NCBI GenBank assembly: GCA_013177855.1
Contig: JABLYA010000001.1
Span: 1 to 64,000 of the forward strand
Reading direction: 5' to 3'
Source of the DNA: Ignavibacteria bacterium
GTDB lineage: Bacteria > Bacteroidota > Ignavibacteria > Ch128b
DNA length: 64,000 nucleotides
Shown here: piece after piece, positions 7,995 through 17,406 of the stretch
Layout: each line of letters begins with the position of its first letter
How positions within the stretch are numbered: position 1 is the stretch's first letter
Made by a program: the position numbers and the translations under genes
The notes under the pieces: model-generated
Database searches by the model: none
What the model saw: the letters and a program-made list of their open reading frames with translations, nothing else
What the model was told of the DNA's origin: nothing

Positions 7995-8828
7995 ATGTCT
8001 ATTAAATTACTTTTAAAAAAAATAAAATCGTTTACAATAAAAAATGGTGGTTTTTTAAACTCAATAGATATTATTTATCTTACTTTGCTACAGAAAATTC
8101 TTCCACTAAATTTATTTCAATTTTTATACTCATTTGATAGTTATCATAGAGCTTACGTGATAAGGAAAATCTTGAAAGAATTGGAAGGAAATTATCGGAT
8201 GAGCATTCTAGATGTTGGTGGAGGATGGGGAAATTTGGAAAGAAGCTTGAAACGAAGTGATATTGCTATTTATGACCCGAATGAACAATTTTTAGAAATC
8301 GCAAGAAAATTTTCTGAAACTGTTATAAAAGGTTATGGAGAGAACATTAATATTGAAAGTAATTCATATGATATAGTGATATCTGTTCACACACTAGAAC
8401 ATATTCCGAAATCAAATAGATTAAATTTTATTAGTGAAATGACTAGAGTTTCAAAAAATTATATCATTTTATTTAATCCTTTTGGTAGTCATGCTGAGAA
8501 ATTATGTATAGATTTAATTAGATATTGTGATAAAAAGAGTATAAAAGTTTCTGATTTTACATTAGAACATATTAAATATGGACTCCCAAAAGTTGACGAA
8601 ATACTAAATATTGTAAATAGTATCAAAGGTCTTGAAATTGTCAACTTAAAAGAAACTCAAAATTATTATATGGATAGATTACTATCATATTTAAATTATA
8701 TTAAAATACCATTTATTAAAGCTTTTCTCATTCCGATCATTTCCTTATTAGCATTTTTATTTAAAGATTTAAAACCAAGCACTTGTTTAATATTAGTTTG
8801 CAAAAAAATGAATAATTTAAATACTTAA
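7995..8828 (+). CDS. Class I SAM-dependent methyltransferase
   Basis: Residues about 68-110 contain the SAM-binding motif I (ILDVGGGWGNLE) and the acidic motif II (IAIYDPNEQFLEIA); VISVHTLEHIPK is motif IV. Length 277 residues, with a hydrophobic C-terminal tail (about residues 240-268) that may dock on the membrane. Similar enzymes in polysaccharide clusters methylate a sugar or a glycan end; the substrate is not determinable. Confidence 0.8.
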   Translation: MSIKLLLKKIKSFTIKNGGFLNSIDIIYLTLLQKILPLNLFQFLYSFDSYHRAYVIRKILKELEGNYRMSILDVGGGWGNLERSLKRSDIAIYDPNEQFLEIARKFSETVIKGYGENINIESNSYDIVISVHTLEHIPKSNRLNFISEMTRVSKNYIILFNPFGSHAEKLCIDLIRYCDKKSIKVSDFTLEHIKYGLPKVDEILNIVNSIKGLEIVNLKETQNYYMDRLLSYLNYIKIPFIKAFLIPIISLLAFLFKDLKPSTCLILVCKKMNNLNT

Positions 8829-9267
8829 GAGATATTTAAAATTTAATAAAATAGAAGAATTTTTAATATTTACTTTTTCTTTACCAGCTCATTGGCCATA
8901 TGTAAATAAAATTATCAGTAAATATTTTAATATCGAATTTTATTTTTTAACCTTAAATGAGGATGTGTTAAATACTTAAATAAGGTTGTAATTGTTGATA
9001 ATGGTTCGACAGATGAAACAATTAGTACATTTATTTTAAAAATTCTGATAGCAAAGTCTTAGGTGTGTATAAAAACTTAAAGTTAAAAGATGATTTTAGT
9101 CTGGTTTAGATTATGTATTTAATAAAAAATGAAAATTTTTTAATATTAATCAATATTAGATAAAAGTAAATAGAAGCGTGAAAAGTGATGAATTAGTTTA
9201 GAACATATTAAACCTGTATGGAGAATGAGAAATAGTAATAGTAATAAAACATTATAGAAATTAATTT
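8829..9267 (+). pseudogene. Degraded glycosyltransferase family 2 remnant
   Basis: From 8982 one frame reads KVVIVDNGSTDETISTF, the GT2 nucleotide-sugar motif, then ends at a stop near 9060. A neighbouring frame continues NSDSKVLGVYKNLKL. Just upstream a frame reads FTFSLPAHWPYVNKIISKYF and stops near 8980. Several frameshifts and stops show a decayed gene. The intact GT2 at 9268 carries the same VDNGSTDNS motif, so the remnant may be a former paralogue. Confidence 0.6.
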
Positions 9268-10206
9268 ATGATAAAAAAACCATTTGTAGTCGTATCTGTT
9301 TTAAATTTTAATGGGAAAGAAATTTTAAGAGATTGTCTTTCTTCGATGTTGGCGCTAGAATACCCAAATTTTAAGGTAATTATGGTAGATAATGGTTCTA
9401 CGGACAATTCAAAAGAATTTGTCGAAAAAGAATTTCCAAGTGTCATAGTTATAAGGACAGAAAAGAATTTGGGATATTCAGGAGGAATGAATTTAGGTTT
9501 AAAATATGCATTTGATGAATGCAATGCTGATTATTGCTTGTATGTAAATAATGATACCAAAATTGATAAATTTGCACTTAGCTATTTAATAGATGCAGCT
9601 GAATCTTTAAAAAATCAAAAAGCTGGGTTTTTAACTGGTAAAGTTTATTACATGGATAATCCAGGTATTCTCCAAACTGTTGGCATCTCTGCACATCCGT
9701 TTTTATGGTATAAAGGTTCCATAGGTGAAGGTGAAAAAGATCAAGGTCAATATGAAAAAATTGAAGAACGTATTTTTTTAGATGATATTTACATGCTGGT
9801 TAAAAGAGAAGTATATAAAGATGTTGGTGGATTTGATGAAGCTTTCTTCTGTCATTCGGAAGAAATCGATTGGCAAGCTAGGGCTAAGTCAAAAGGATGG
9901 AAATTTTATTATGTTCCAGGTGCTAAGATATGGCATAAACATAGCTATACTATTGGGCCGAGCAGTCCGAGGTCAGTATATTTTGCCATTAGGAGCAGAA
10001 TATTAGCAATTTATAGGAACAAAGGATTTCTATTTTTCATTAGATTTTTAATATATCTTTTTTATTATGCTTGTAGAAATGCATTCGGCCAGATAAGAAA
10101 GAAAAGATATAAACCCGCCTTAGCAATTATAATTGGTTATTTTTCGGGGCTATTATGGTTAGTACACAAGAAAAAAGGTGAAGACGTCCCCAAATTTTTA
10201 AGATAA
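9268..10206 (+). CDS. Glycosyltransferase family 2
   Basis: GT-A fold inverting transferase of 312 residues, of the rhamnosyltransferase-like type. It shows VSVLNFNGKE at the N terminus, VDNGSTDNS (about residues 40-48), the DXD-like YVNNDTKID (about 91-99) and the acid-containing FCHSEEIDWQARAKSKGW (about 191-208). A hydrophobic segment near residues 251-272 suggests membrane association. It should add one sugar to the lipid-linked repeat unit. The polymerase gene starts two bases after its stop. Confidence 0.9.
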   Translation: MIKKPFVVVSVLNFNGKEILRDCLSSMLALEYPNFKVIMVDNGSTDNSKEFVEKEFPSVIVIRTEKNLGYSGGMNLGLKYAFDECNADYCLYVNNDTKIDKFALSYLIDAAESLKNQKAGFLTGKVYYMDNPGILQTVGISAHPFLWYKGSIGEGEKDQGQYEKIEERIFLDDIYMLVKREVYKDVGGFDEAFFCHSEEIDWQARAKSKGWKFYYVPGAKIWHKHSYTIGPSSPRSVYFAIRSRILAIYRNKGFLFFIRFLIYLFYYACRNAFGQIRKKRYKPALAIIIGYFSGLLWLVHKKKGEDVPKFLR

Positions 10207-10208
10207 AA

Positions 10209-11555
10209 GTGAATCAAACATTAATATTTTTTTTAGCTTTTGTATTATTAATTCTTTCTATAAAAAAACCTTTTATAGGGATATTTATAATTTTTTTATT
10301 ATCAACCCGCTTTTTCTACCTTATTGAGATGAATGAATTGCCAACGTTAAAGTTTAGTGGTTTGGGGGATTTTCAATTGTATGATTTATTCCTTGGAATA
10401 TTAGTATTTATAAGTTTGATCAAAATATATAAAAGAAGGGAAATAATAATATTTAAAAATATTTTTATATGGTTATTTGTTTTAGTAATTATTAACTTCA
10501 TTTTTTCGATGTTTAGTGCGAATTTTGAATTAAGAGGTGCCTTGAATTCTGTTAGAAAACTCTTTTCTTATTCATTTTATTTTGTAATAATTGCTAACAT
10601 ACGAGACAATAATGATATTACCAAATTAGTGAAAGTTATTTACACGGTATTGATAATAGCATTAGCAATTCAATTTTATGAAGTAATTTCAGGGTCAAGA
10701 TTAGTCCTTGTTGAGAGATTAGAGCTTCGACCCTATTGGGATGTTGCCCCAGAAATAACTTTAGCTTCGGGAGAGCAAGTATTATATATCTGGAACAGAG
10801 CAGCTGTGTTAACATATTTAGGTCTCTTTATTGCATTTGGATATTTATTGACTCACACAAAAACAACTAACTTCTTGAAGAATACCAATAAAATAATATT
10901 TATCTTTGGATTAATTGCTTTTATCTTGGCACTAACAAGAAGTTGGTTGCTATATATATCTTTAGGCTTAAGTATTTCCCTATTATTGGCAAAAAAGCAG
11001 AAGATAAAATTTATTTTCCTTATATTAAGTTTTTTTATTTTTTCCCTAATTATTAACCAAATTATTATCAATTATACTTCTGGAAATATAAACATTATTC
11101 AGAATTTAATTGGTAGAGCAATTACAATTTTTGATGTATTTGGCGGATCAAATGATAGCTTTAATGTGAGATTAGCTGTTTATGCTGCTCAAATTGCTCT
11201 CTTTTTGCAAAGTCCATTTTTTGGTTATGGTTTTACTAAAATTGCTATAAATGAAATTAATGGTGATGTTGGCGTGGGCAATACGCTTTTGCAATTTGGT
11301 TTATTTGGGTTTTTGTGGGTTTTATTGATAATATGGAATATATATAGTAAACTCTTTTCTTTAAGGAAAAATGGAAATAATCTCAATTCACAAGCATTCT
11401 CAATAGGTTTACTGGGTGCATTTACTGGAATGATATTGGGTTATTTTTTTAATTGGGATTTTTTTGGCAGAATTGATGGGATTATACCTTTGGTCACAAT
11501 TATGGGAATTACAGATAGATTATATTGTAGGGAAAAACAAACAGCATTAGAATAA
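10209..11555 (+). CDS. O-antigen ligase/polymerase family membrane protein (Wzy-like)
   Basis: A 448-residue protein with about ten to twelve hydrophobic segments along its length and a large loop around residues 160-200 (SGSRLVLVERLELRPYWDVA), as in Wzy/WaaL proteins. A conserved-looking segment FGYGFTKIAINEINGD and a following GNTLLQFGLFG lie in the C-terminal third. Translation probably starts at GTG 10209. With the flippase at 13312 it fits a Wzx/Wzy-dependent assembly route. Polymerase and ligase cannot be told apart from sequence alone. Confidence 0.82.
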   Translation: MNQTLIFFLAFVLLILSIKKPFIGIFIIFLLSTRFFYLIEMNELPTLKFSGLGDFQLYDLFLGILVFISLIKIYKRREIIIFKNIFIWLFVLVIINFIFSMFSANFELRGALNSVRKLFSYSFYFVIIANIRDNNDITKLVKVIYTVLIIALAIQFYEVISGSRLVLVERLELRPYWDVAPEITLASGEQVLYIWNRAAVLTYLGLFIAFGYLLTHTKTTNFLKNTNKIIFIFGLIAFILALTRSWLLYISLGLSISLLLAKKQKIKFIFLILSFFIFSLIINQIIINYTSGNINIIQNLIGRAITIFDVFGGSNDSFNVRLAVYAAQIALFLQSPFFGYGFTKIAINEINGDVGVGNTLLQFGLFGFLWVLLIIWNIYSKLFSLRKNGNNLNSQAFSIGLLGAFTGMILGYFFNWDFFGRIDGIIPLVTIMGITDRLYCREKQTALE

Positions 11556-11596
11556 TTTAATTATTAAAATTTCAATATTTCATTCAAAAAATTCTC

Positions 11597-12610
11597 ATGA
11601 ATAAAAATAATGTTCAGATTTTTACATTAGAAGATATACCGAAAGAAGAAATAGATAAAATTAAAATTTTTATTTCTCGGTCATCTAATTCTTCAATATT
11701 CCATACAATTGAGTGGAATATGATTTTAAGTAAAGTTTTCGATTCAAAATGTCAATTAGGAATTATTATTAACGATAAGAAAGAAATCACGGCATTAATT
11801 TTATATCATGTTTTTAAAAAATTAAAAAACATTACAAATATATATTCGCCACCACAGATGTATGAAGTACCATATGGGGGGTTTCTTTTTAGAGATGAAA
11901 AAGTTAATTCATCAAGAGAATTAATAAATATTTTTTTTAAGCATTTTATCTCTAATTATAAAAATTGTGCCTGCTTCATTACTGGTACTCCCGGGTTTGT
12001 TTTGAATGATTTAAATTCTTCTTGTAAAGTTAGAAATCTTAAAACTCCAATTGTGGATTTACTACCTAAGGAAGATGAAATATTTGCTTCATTTAATTCT
12101 AAAAGAAGAAATATGATACGTAAGGCTGAAAAAAATAATATTGAGATTGTTTTTGGAGGTACTGAGCTTATCAATGAATATTATAAAATGATAACCTCAC
12201 TTTATAAAAAATTAAATAAATCACCACTAACCATTGAATACTATTCTGAAATACTTAAAACTTTTTATCCGGTAGGAATGGCACGTGTGTTACTTTCAAA
12301 ATACAAGGGTGAATTTTTATCCGGAGGGATATTTCTTAAATATAAAAATACCGGTTATTATTGGCATGGCGCAAGCTTTGAAAATACACCAAATCTTGGA
12401 CAAAACGAACTTATTCAATGGGAAGTAATGAAGCAGTTTAAAAGAGAAGGTTGCACTAAATATGATTTGGTTAGGGTTGAAGAAGAAAAACTCCCCAATA
12501 TTGCACTATTTAAAATGGGATTTACGAAAAAAACTGAAGAATTTTATGATTTATACTTTACAACAGTGAAAAATAAAGTTATTAGAAAAATATATAGCAT
12601 CTTTAATTAA
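11597..12610 (+). CDS. FemAB-like acyl/aminoacyltransferase (GNAT fold)
   Basis: The 337-residue protein has the layout of lipid II:glycine glycyltransferase-like (FemAB) proteins: SSIFHTIEWNMIL near the N terminus, KRRNMIRKAEKNNIEI in the middle and GGIFLKYKNTGYYWHGASFE followed by QNELIQWEVMKQFKREG. In polysaccharide clusters these may transfer amino acids or acyl groups to amino sugars. A second, diverged member lies at 21865. Substrate unknown. Confidence 0.82.
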   Translation: MNKNNVQIFTLEDIPKEEIDKIKIFISRSSNSSIFHTIEWNMILSKVFDSKCQLGIIINDKKEITALILYHVFKKLKNITNIYSPPQMYEVPYGGFLFRDEKVNSSRELINIFFKHFISNYKNCACFITGTPGFVLNDLNSSCKVRNLKTPIVDLLPKEDEIFASFNSKRRNMIRKAEKNNIEIVFGGTELINEYYKMITSLYKKLNKSPLTIEYYSEILKTFYPVGMARVLLSKYKGEFLSGGIFLKYKNTGYYWHGASFENTPNLGQNELIQWEVMKQFKREGCTKYDLVRVEEEKLPNIALFKMGFTKKTEEFYDLYFTTVKNKVIRKIYSIFN

Positions 12611-12631
12611 AAACATCTACATATTTTAATA

Positions 12632-13315
12632 TTGAGTACTGAACTAAAAATGAATTATAGTTTACTTTTACGTTTATTAGGATTTCATATTGGAAGAAAA
12701 ACAAATGTATTTTCTTTTAAAATAAAACGTAAATCTAATATTGGTAATGGGGTTCTTATTTCAAAATTTGTAGAAATTGGTTTAAACTGTTTATTATATG
12801 ATAATGTTAAGATAGGCAAGAATTCTATACTTTTAGAGAATGTAATACTGAATTTTAATGTAACAGTTGGTCGAAATGTGATTTTAAGAAATATTGAGGT
12901 AGGTGAAAATAGTCAAATTGAATACGAGGTTCTCACTTTGGGGCTAGGTGATGGTAAAATTAAAATTGGAAAGGAAACTTATATTGGTGTTAGATGTATT
13001 TTAGATTATTCAGATAATATAACCATAGGCGATTATGTACATATTGCTGGACCATCAACAGGATTATGGACACATAGTAGTGCTCAACAGGTTTTATATG
13101 GAGACAGATTGAGTGATAAAACCCATAGGACTACAAGTCCAATTGTGATTGAAAACAATGTTTATATTGGTGGGAACTCTACAATTTATCCGGGTGTCAA
13201 GATTGGGCACCACTCAATAATAGCACCAAATAGTGCAGTTACGAAAGATGTTGAACCATATTCATTAGTAGGTGGAGTTCCTGCAAAACTAATCAAAAAG
13301 ATAGAATTGAGATGA
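12632..13315 (+). CDS. Left-handed beta-helix acyltransferase
   Basis: Hexapeptide-repeat protein of 227 residues, with isoleucine/valine-rich hexads from about residue 30 to 120 and YIGGNSTIYPGVKIGHHSII ... VGGVPAKLI at the C terminus, the standard ending of sugar O- or N-acetyltransferases. Translation could start at TTG 12632 or at ATG 12650; the latter removes six residues only. It overlaps the flippase gene by 4 bases. Probably acetylates a sugar of the repeat unit. Confidence 0.85.
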   Translation: MSTELKMNYSLLLRLLGFHIGRKTNVFSFKIKRKSNIGNGVLISKFVEIGLNCLLYDNVKIGKNSILLENVILNFNVTVGRNVILRNIEVGENSQIEYEVLTLGLGDGKIKIGKETYIGVRCILDYSDNITIGDYVHIAGPSTGLWTHSSAQQVLYGDRLSDKTHRTTSPIVIENNVYIGGNSTIYPGVKIGHHSIIAPNSAVTKDVEPYSLVGGVPAKLIKKIELR

Positions 13316-14805
13316 GCACCGCAAAAAGAGTTTTAAAAAACACAGGTTATCTAACAATAGGTCAAATATTTACACTTGGTTTTGGTATTGTATGGATGGC
13401 TCTTTTTTCGCGCTATGTTGGTCCCGAAGAACTTGGCAAATATGCTTTTGCGCAATCAACTATTGCAATAGTAGCTTTATTTGTGGAATTGGGACTTCAA
13501 AGTCTAGTAATAAGAAATGTTTCGCAGAATAAAGCCGCAGCTAATATATATTACAACAATACGATTTTTATCAAAGCATTTCTTTCTGTGTTTATCTATG
13601 GTATTTTTGTACCTACTATTATGCTCCTGGGATGGGATCGGGATACCTTACAAATTATGATTGCTGTAATTTTAACAACTACTCTTTACTCAATTAATCT
13701 TGCCGCGATAGCGATATTTTATGCTTTCGAAAAAATGAAATATGATGCCATTGGGCAAATTATAAATTCATTACTTACTTTATTGGGGGTTTTGATTGGT
13801 ATAAAACTAAAATTGAATTTGGTGGGAATTATTTATCTAATTGCTTTTGCTTCAACAGTTCGCCTTTTAGTTAATATATGGCAATTACATAAGATTGCAG
13901 AATTTAATATTTCAATAAATCCTAGGTTAATTAAATATAATTTTATTAAAAAAACAATAACAGAATCTTTACCATTTGCAGTATTGACATTAATTGGAGT
14001 GTTATATAATAATATCATTATTATCTTTCTTCGACGGTATACAAATGATCATGAAGTTGGCATTTTTTCAGCAGCACAAAAAATGAATGGATTTTTATTT
14101 ATTGTCCCTCAGATGTTTATGAATGCAATATTTCCCACATTATCATCTATTTATAAAGAATCCAAGGAAAGGATGACAGAGATATATAGGTTAGCCTATA
14201 AAACCATTTTAGTTTTATCTTTTCCCTTTGCTACTTTTATTATTTGTTTTTCTAAACAGATAATAATGGTTGTTTATGGTATTAAATATTTTGATAGTAT
14301 TCTACCATTCCAGTTATTAGCATTAATAATTTTTAACAGTGTTGGGTATGTTAATGGTGCTGCTCTGAATGCAATAGGTGAGGAAAAATATTTTACAAAA
14401 ATGTTTGGTTTTACAGTAATTCTAACATTAATACTTTCCATTTTATTCATACCCAAATATGGAGTGGTTGCAGCAAGTCTAATATTAGTATTTGGAGCCT
14501 TTTTGGGTTTTGTTATTTATTCTAGAAGGTTATTTGTCCTTTTGGGAATAAAATATCCCAAAAAGACTCTTTTAAAAGTATCTTTAATAAGTTTATTGTT
14601 AGGTTTTACCATTTATGTAGAAAAAATTATTATTGAATACGTTCTTATTGAATTTTTAATTTCTTTATTCGTTTTTTCTATATTATTTTTTTTAATAAAA
14701 CCCTTTGAAACTGAAGACATTAAACTCTTTGAAAAATTTATTCCTACTAAATATGCTAGGCTGAAAAAATACATATTAAAATCTTACATTAAAAAAGTTG
14801 CTTAA
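13312..14805 (+). CDS. wzx: Oligosaccharide flippase (Wzx/MATE-like)
   Basis: A 497-residue polytopic protein with about 12-14 hydrophobic segments, beginning LKNTGYLTIGQIFTLGFGIV, and FSAAQKMNGFLFIVPQMF in the middle, typical for polysaccharide flippases of the MOP superfamily. It should translocate the undecaprenyl-linked repeat unit across the inner membrane for polymerisation by the 10209 product. ATGA overlap with the acetyltransferase. Family-level call is firm; Wzx assignment follows from context. Confidence 0.9.
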   Translation: MSTAKRVLKNTGYLTIGQIFTLGFGIVWMALFSRYVGPEELGKYAFAQSTIAIVALFVELGLQSLVIRNVSQNKAAANIYYNNTIFIKAFLSVFIYGIFVPTIMLLGWDRDTLQIMIAVILTTTLYSINLAAIAIFYAFEKMKYDAIGQIINSLLTLLGVLIGIKLKLNLVGIIYLIAFASTVRLLVNIWQLHKIAEFNISINPRLIKYNFIKKTITESLPFAVLTLIGVLYNNIIIIFLRRYTNDHEVGIFSAAQKMNGFLFIVPQMFMNAIFPTLSSIYKESKERMTEIYRLAYKTILVLSFPFATFIICFSKQIIMVVYGIKYFDSILPFQLLALIIFNSVGYVNGAALNAIGEEKYFTKMFGFTVILTLILSILFIPKYGVVAASLILVFGAFLGFVIYSRRLFVLLGIKYPKKTLLKVSLISLLLGFTIYVEKIIIEYVLIEFLISLFVFSILFFLIKPFETEDIKLFEKFIPTKYARLKKYILKSYIKKVA

Positions 14806-15149
14806 AATTTAACTTTTAAAAAAATAATACTCGAAAAAATTAAAATAATATAAATATTAAAAATGATTTCTGGTTAAAGAAAGAGAAAATATATTGAATG
14901 AAATTTTAATTGGAATTGGTTCATTAATAGCATTTAATTTTATATTAACAATTAACAAAAAGTGTGGAAGCATATATTATTTATAGAGGTAATTCAGCAA
15001 AATTAATTAAATGAATAAGCACCAACGATATAATAGATAAAATTAGTAGAGATATTAGGGTTGATGTGGGATATATTATAAATAAAAGCAAACCTAAATG
15101 TTCTTTTTTGTATGAAAAATGATGATTTTCTTTCAAAATTTGGGAAAAA
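14806..15149. other. Gene-free stretch with short unrecognised open fragments
   Basis: Short open pieces (for example NEILIGIGSLIAFNFILT) are interrupted by stops and frame changes. They might be the relic of a lost gene, but I recognise no family. Confidence 0.4.
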
Positions 15150-16292
15150 ATGAAAAGAAAAAAAATATTTGTGGTATTTGGTACAAGACCTGAAGCTATA
15201 AAACTAGCTCCAGTAATATTGGAGTTTAAAAAAAATAAAAAATTTCTTACAAAAGTTTGTGTAACTGCTCAACATAGAGAGATGCTGGATCAGGTATTAA
15301 AACTATTTTCTATAAAGCCTGATTACGACTTGAATATTATGACCAAGAACCAGAGTTTGGATATTTTAACAGCAAAAATAATTACGAAATTAACTGATAT
15401 ATTTCTAAAAGATAGACCTGATTTGGTTGTTGTTCAAGGCGATACAACTACAACATTCACCGCGGCTTTAGCAGCATATTATTTAAAAATTGACGTTGCA
15501 CATGTAGAAGCTGGATTGAGAAGTGGTGATAGGTTCAATCCTTTTCCTGAAGAGATTAATAGAATTCTTACGAGTGCAATTGCAAGATTTCATTTTGCCC
15601 CCACAAAACTCGCTAAAAGCAATTTGATAAGAATGGGTATTAAGGAGAATTCTATAATTGTTTCCGGGAATACGGTCATAGATTCTTTGTTGCAAGTTGT
15701 TGAAAAACTAAGTTACAATAAAAAAGATTTAAAATGGTATAGATATTTTCTAGAAAATTATAAATTGGATTTAAAGAATGGTAAAAAGAACATTTTAGTT
15801 ACTGGTCATAGGAGGGAAAGTTTTGGTGAAGGTTTTAAGAATATATGTAAAGGAATTAAAAAGATTGCTGATAAATATGATGATATCCAAATTATTTATC
15901 CAGTGCATCTTAATCCAAATGTGCAAAAACCAGTTAAAGAGTATCTTTCAAAGAATACAAATATATATCTTCTTCCTCCTATGGAATATGAACCTTTTGT
16001 ATATCTTCTAAGTAAAAGTTATTTAGTTTTAACTGACTCAGGGGGTGTACAAGAAGAAGCTCCTTCTCTTGGTATTCCAGTTTTAGTTATGCGTAAAACA
16101 ACAGAAAGGATAGAAGGAATATATTCAGGTAATTGCAAATTAGTTGGGACTGATGCAAATAAGATTTTTTTTGAAACAAATAAAGTGCTTTCTTCAAAAA
16201 AAATATACTATAAAATGTCTAAGGCTAATAATCCTTATGGTGATGGATTAGCTTCAAAACGGATAGTAGAGTTTTTTATTAATAATTATTGA
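15150..16292 (+). CDS. wecB: UDP-N-acetylglucosamine 2-epimerase family (WecB/WbpI-like)
   Basis: GT-B fold epimerase of 380 residues. VFGTRPEAIKLAPVI at the N terminus, QGDTTTTFTAALAAYYL, HVEAGLRSGDRFNPFPEE, VTGHRRESFGEGF and LTDSGGVQEEAPSLGIPVLV are all hallmark motifs. It interconverts UDP-GlcNAc and UDP-ManNAc, or, as WbpI does, the 2,3-diacetamido-glucuronic and mannuronic acid forms; the presence of WbpB/D/E-type genes in this cluster makes the second reaction a real option. Confidence 0.93.
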   Translation: MKRKKIFVVFGTRPEAIKLAPVILEFKKNKKFLTKVCVTAQHREMLDQVLKLFSIKPDYDLNIMTKNQSLDILTAKIITKLTDIFLKDRPDLVVVQGDTTTTFTAALAAYYLKIDVAHVEAGLRSGDRFNPFPEEINRILTSAIARFHFAPTKLAKSNLIRMGIKENSIIVSGNTVIDSLLQVVEKLSYNKKDLKWYRYFLENYKLDLKNGKKNILVTGHRRESFGEGFKNICKGIKKIADKYDDIQIIYPVHLNPNVQKPVKEYLSKNTNIYLLPPMEYEPFVYLLSKSYLVLTDSGGVQEEAPSLGIPVLVMRKTTERIEGIYSGNCKLVGTDANKIFFETNKVLSSKKIYYKMSKANNPYGDGLASKRIVEFFINNY

Positions 16293-16293
16293 T

Positions 16294-17400
16294 ATGACTG
16301 GAAAAGTTGCTTTTATTTTTATAGGTAAATTTAAGTATCAAGGTCGGATACACAAAATGATAAAAACGCTTGAAAAGACAGGAATTCAATCTGTTGTATA
16401 TCTCGGCAACATTAATAACGAAGAAAAAGATCTAAAAAATTTTGATTTTGAAATTAACCAGAATGAAATACGTTATGATAAAGGGAAGCTTAATTCATTT
16501 ATTGAACAGTTAAAATTTGGATGGAATATCTCAAAAAAGATAAGTCTCAGAAATGATATCCAATTTGTTCAGTGCTGCGGTTTAGCTACTATTATTGGAG
16601 GAATACTTATAAAGAGGAAAAATAAAAGTATTAAGCTTATTTTTGACAATACTGAATTATCTGTTGAAAGAGAAACTGGAATTAAGCACACTATCTGGAA
16701 AACAATTCAGAAATATGCTCTGAAGTATTGTGATCATATCATACTACCCGAATTCCATAGATTAAATTTTTTTAAGAATAAATATAATGTTGATGACCGA
16801 AAACTTGTAATGATTGGTAATTATCCTTATCTCATCGCGGTTAATAAACCAAAAGTGAATTATGATGATAAAAAAAATATAAAGGTAGTATATCTAGGTA
16901 TAATCGGGAAAGGAAGAAGCCTCCCTGAACTTATCGCTGCTGCAAAAGACATAGAAAACTGTAGTTTTGATTTTATTGGTCCCGGTGAGGAAAAATATTT
17001 AAAAAAGCTTATTCAAATGATAAAAGGAATTTCTAATATAAAAATATTACCACCCGTTGAAAATTATAAAATTCCTGAGGTTCTAAAAAATTATGACATT
17101 GGAATAGCTTTCTATGAAAACACTAATTTAAATAATTACTTTTGCGCCCCAAATAAAATTTATGATTATTTGAATAATGGTCTTCCTGTAATTACAAATG
17201 ATTATCCTGGTCTTGTAGATATTGTTGAAAAGAACAAAGTTGGAGTATGTTTAAGAGAAATTAGTAAATCAAGTTTATCAGAAGCAATAAAAGAAATTAT
17301 TAACAACAACTATAAACTAAATATTACGGATGAATTAAAACGTCGTTATAGCTGGAATGAACAAGAATCGGTTTATCTTAATTTATTCGTACAAAGTTAA
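16294..17400 (+). CDS. Glycosyltransferase, GT-B fold (GT4-like)
   Basis: 368 residues. The C-terminal half has KVVYLGIIGKGRSLPELIAA, DFIGPGEEKYLKKLI and APNKIYDYLNNGLPVITND, the nucleotide-sugar binding part of retaining GT4-type enzymes. The N-terminal half is more divergent, with DNTELSVERETGIKH around residue 125. It begins two bases after the epimerase stop. Likely adds one sugar, perhaps the ManNAc-type residue made by the preceding gene; acceptor unknown. Confidence 0.85.
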   Translation: MTGKVAFIFIGKFKYQGRIHKMIKTLEKTGIQSVVYLGNINNEEKDLKNFDFEINQNEIRYDKGKLNSFIEQLKFGWNISKKISLRNDIQFVQCCGLATIIGGILIKRKNKSIKLIFDNTELSVERETGIKHTIWKTIQKYALKYCDHIILPEFHRLNFFKNKYNVDDRKLVMIGNYPYLIAVNKPKVNYDDKKNIKVVYLGIIGKGRSLPELIAAAKDIENCSFDFIGPGEEKYLKKLIQMIKGISNIKILPPVENYKIPEVLKNYDIGIAFYENTNLNNYFCAPNKIYDYLNNGLPVITNDYPGLVDIVEKNKVGVCLREISKSSLSEAIKEIINNNYKLNITDELKRRYSWNEQESVYLNLFVQS

Positions 17401-17406
17401 AGTAAT

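Noticed and set aside
9782-10006. Additional small plus strand gene inside the GT2 gene
   Set aside because: It is an out-of-frame shadow of the 9268-10206 gene without homology or ribosome site.
10209-11555. ABC-type polysaccharide export system
   Set aside because: No wzm/wzt-like genes are present; a flippase and a polymerase-like protein are, so the Wzx/Wzy route is favoured.
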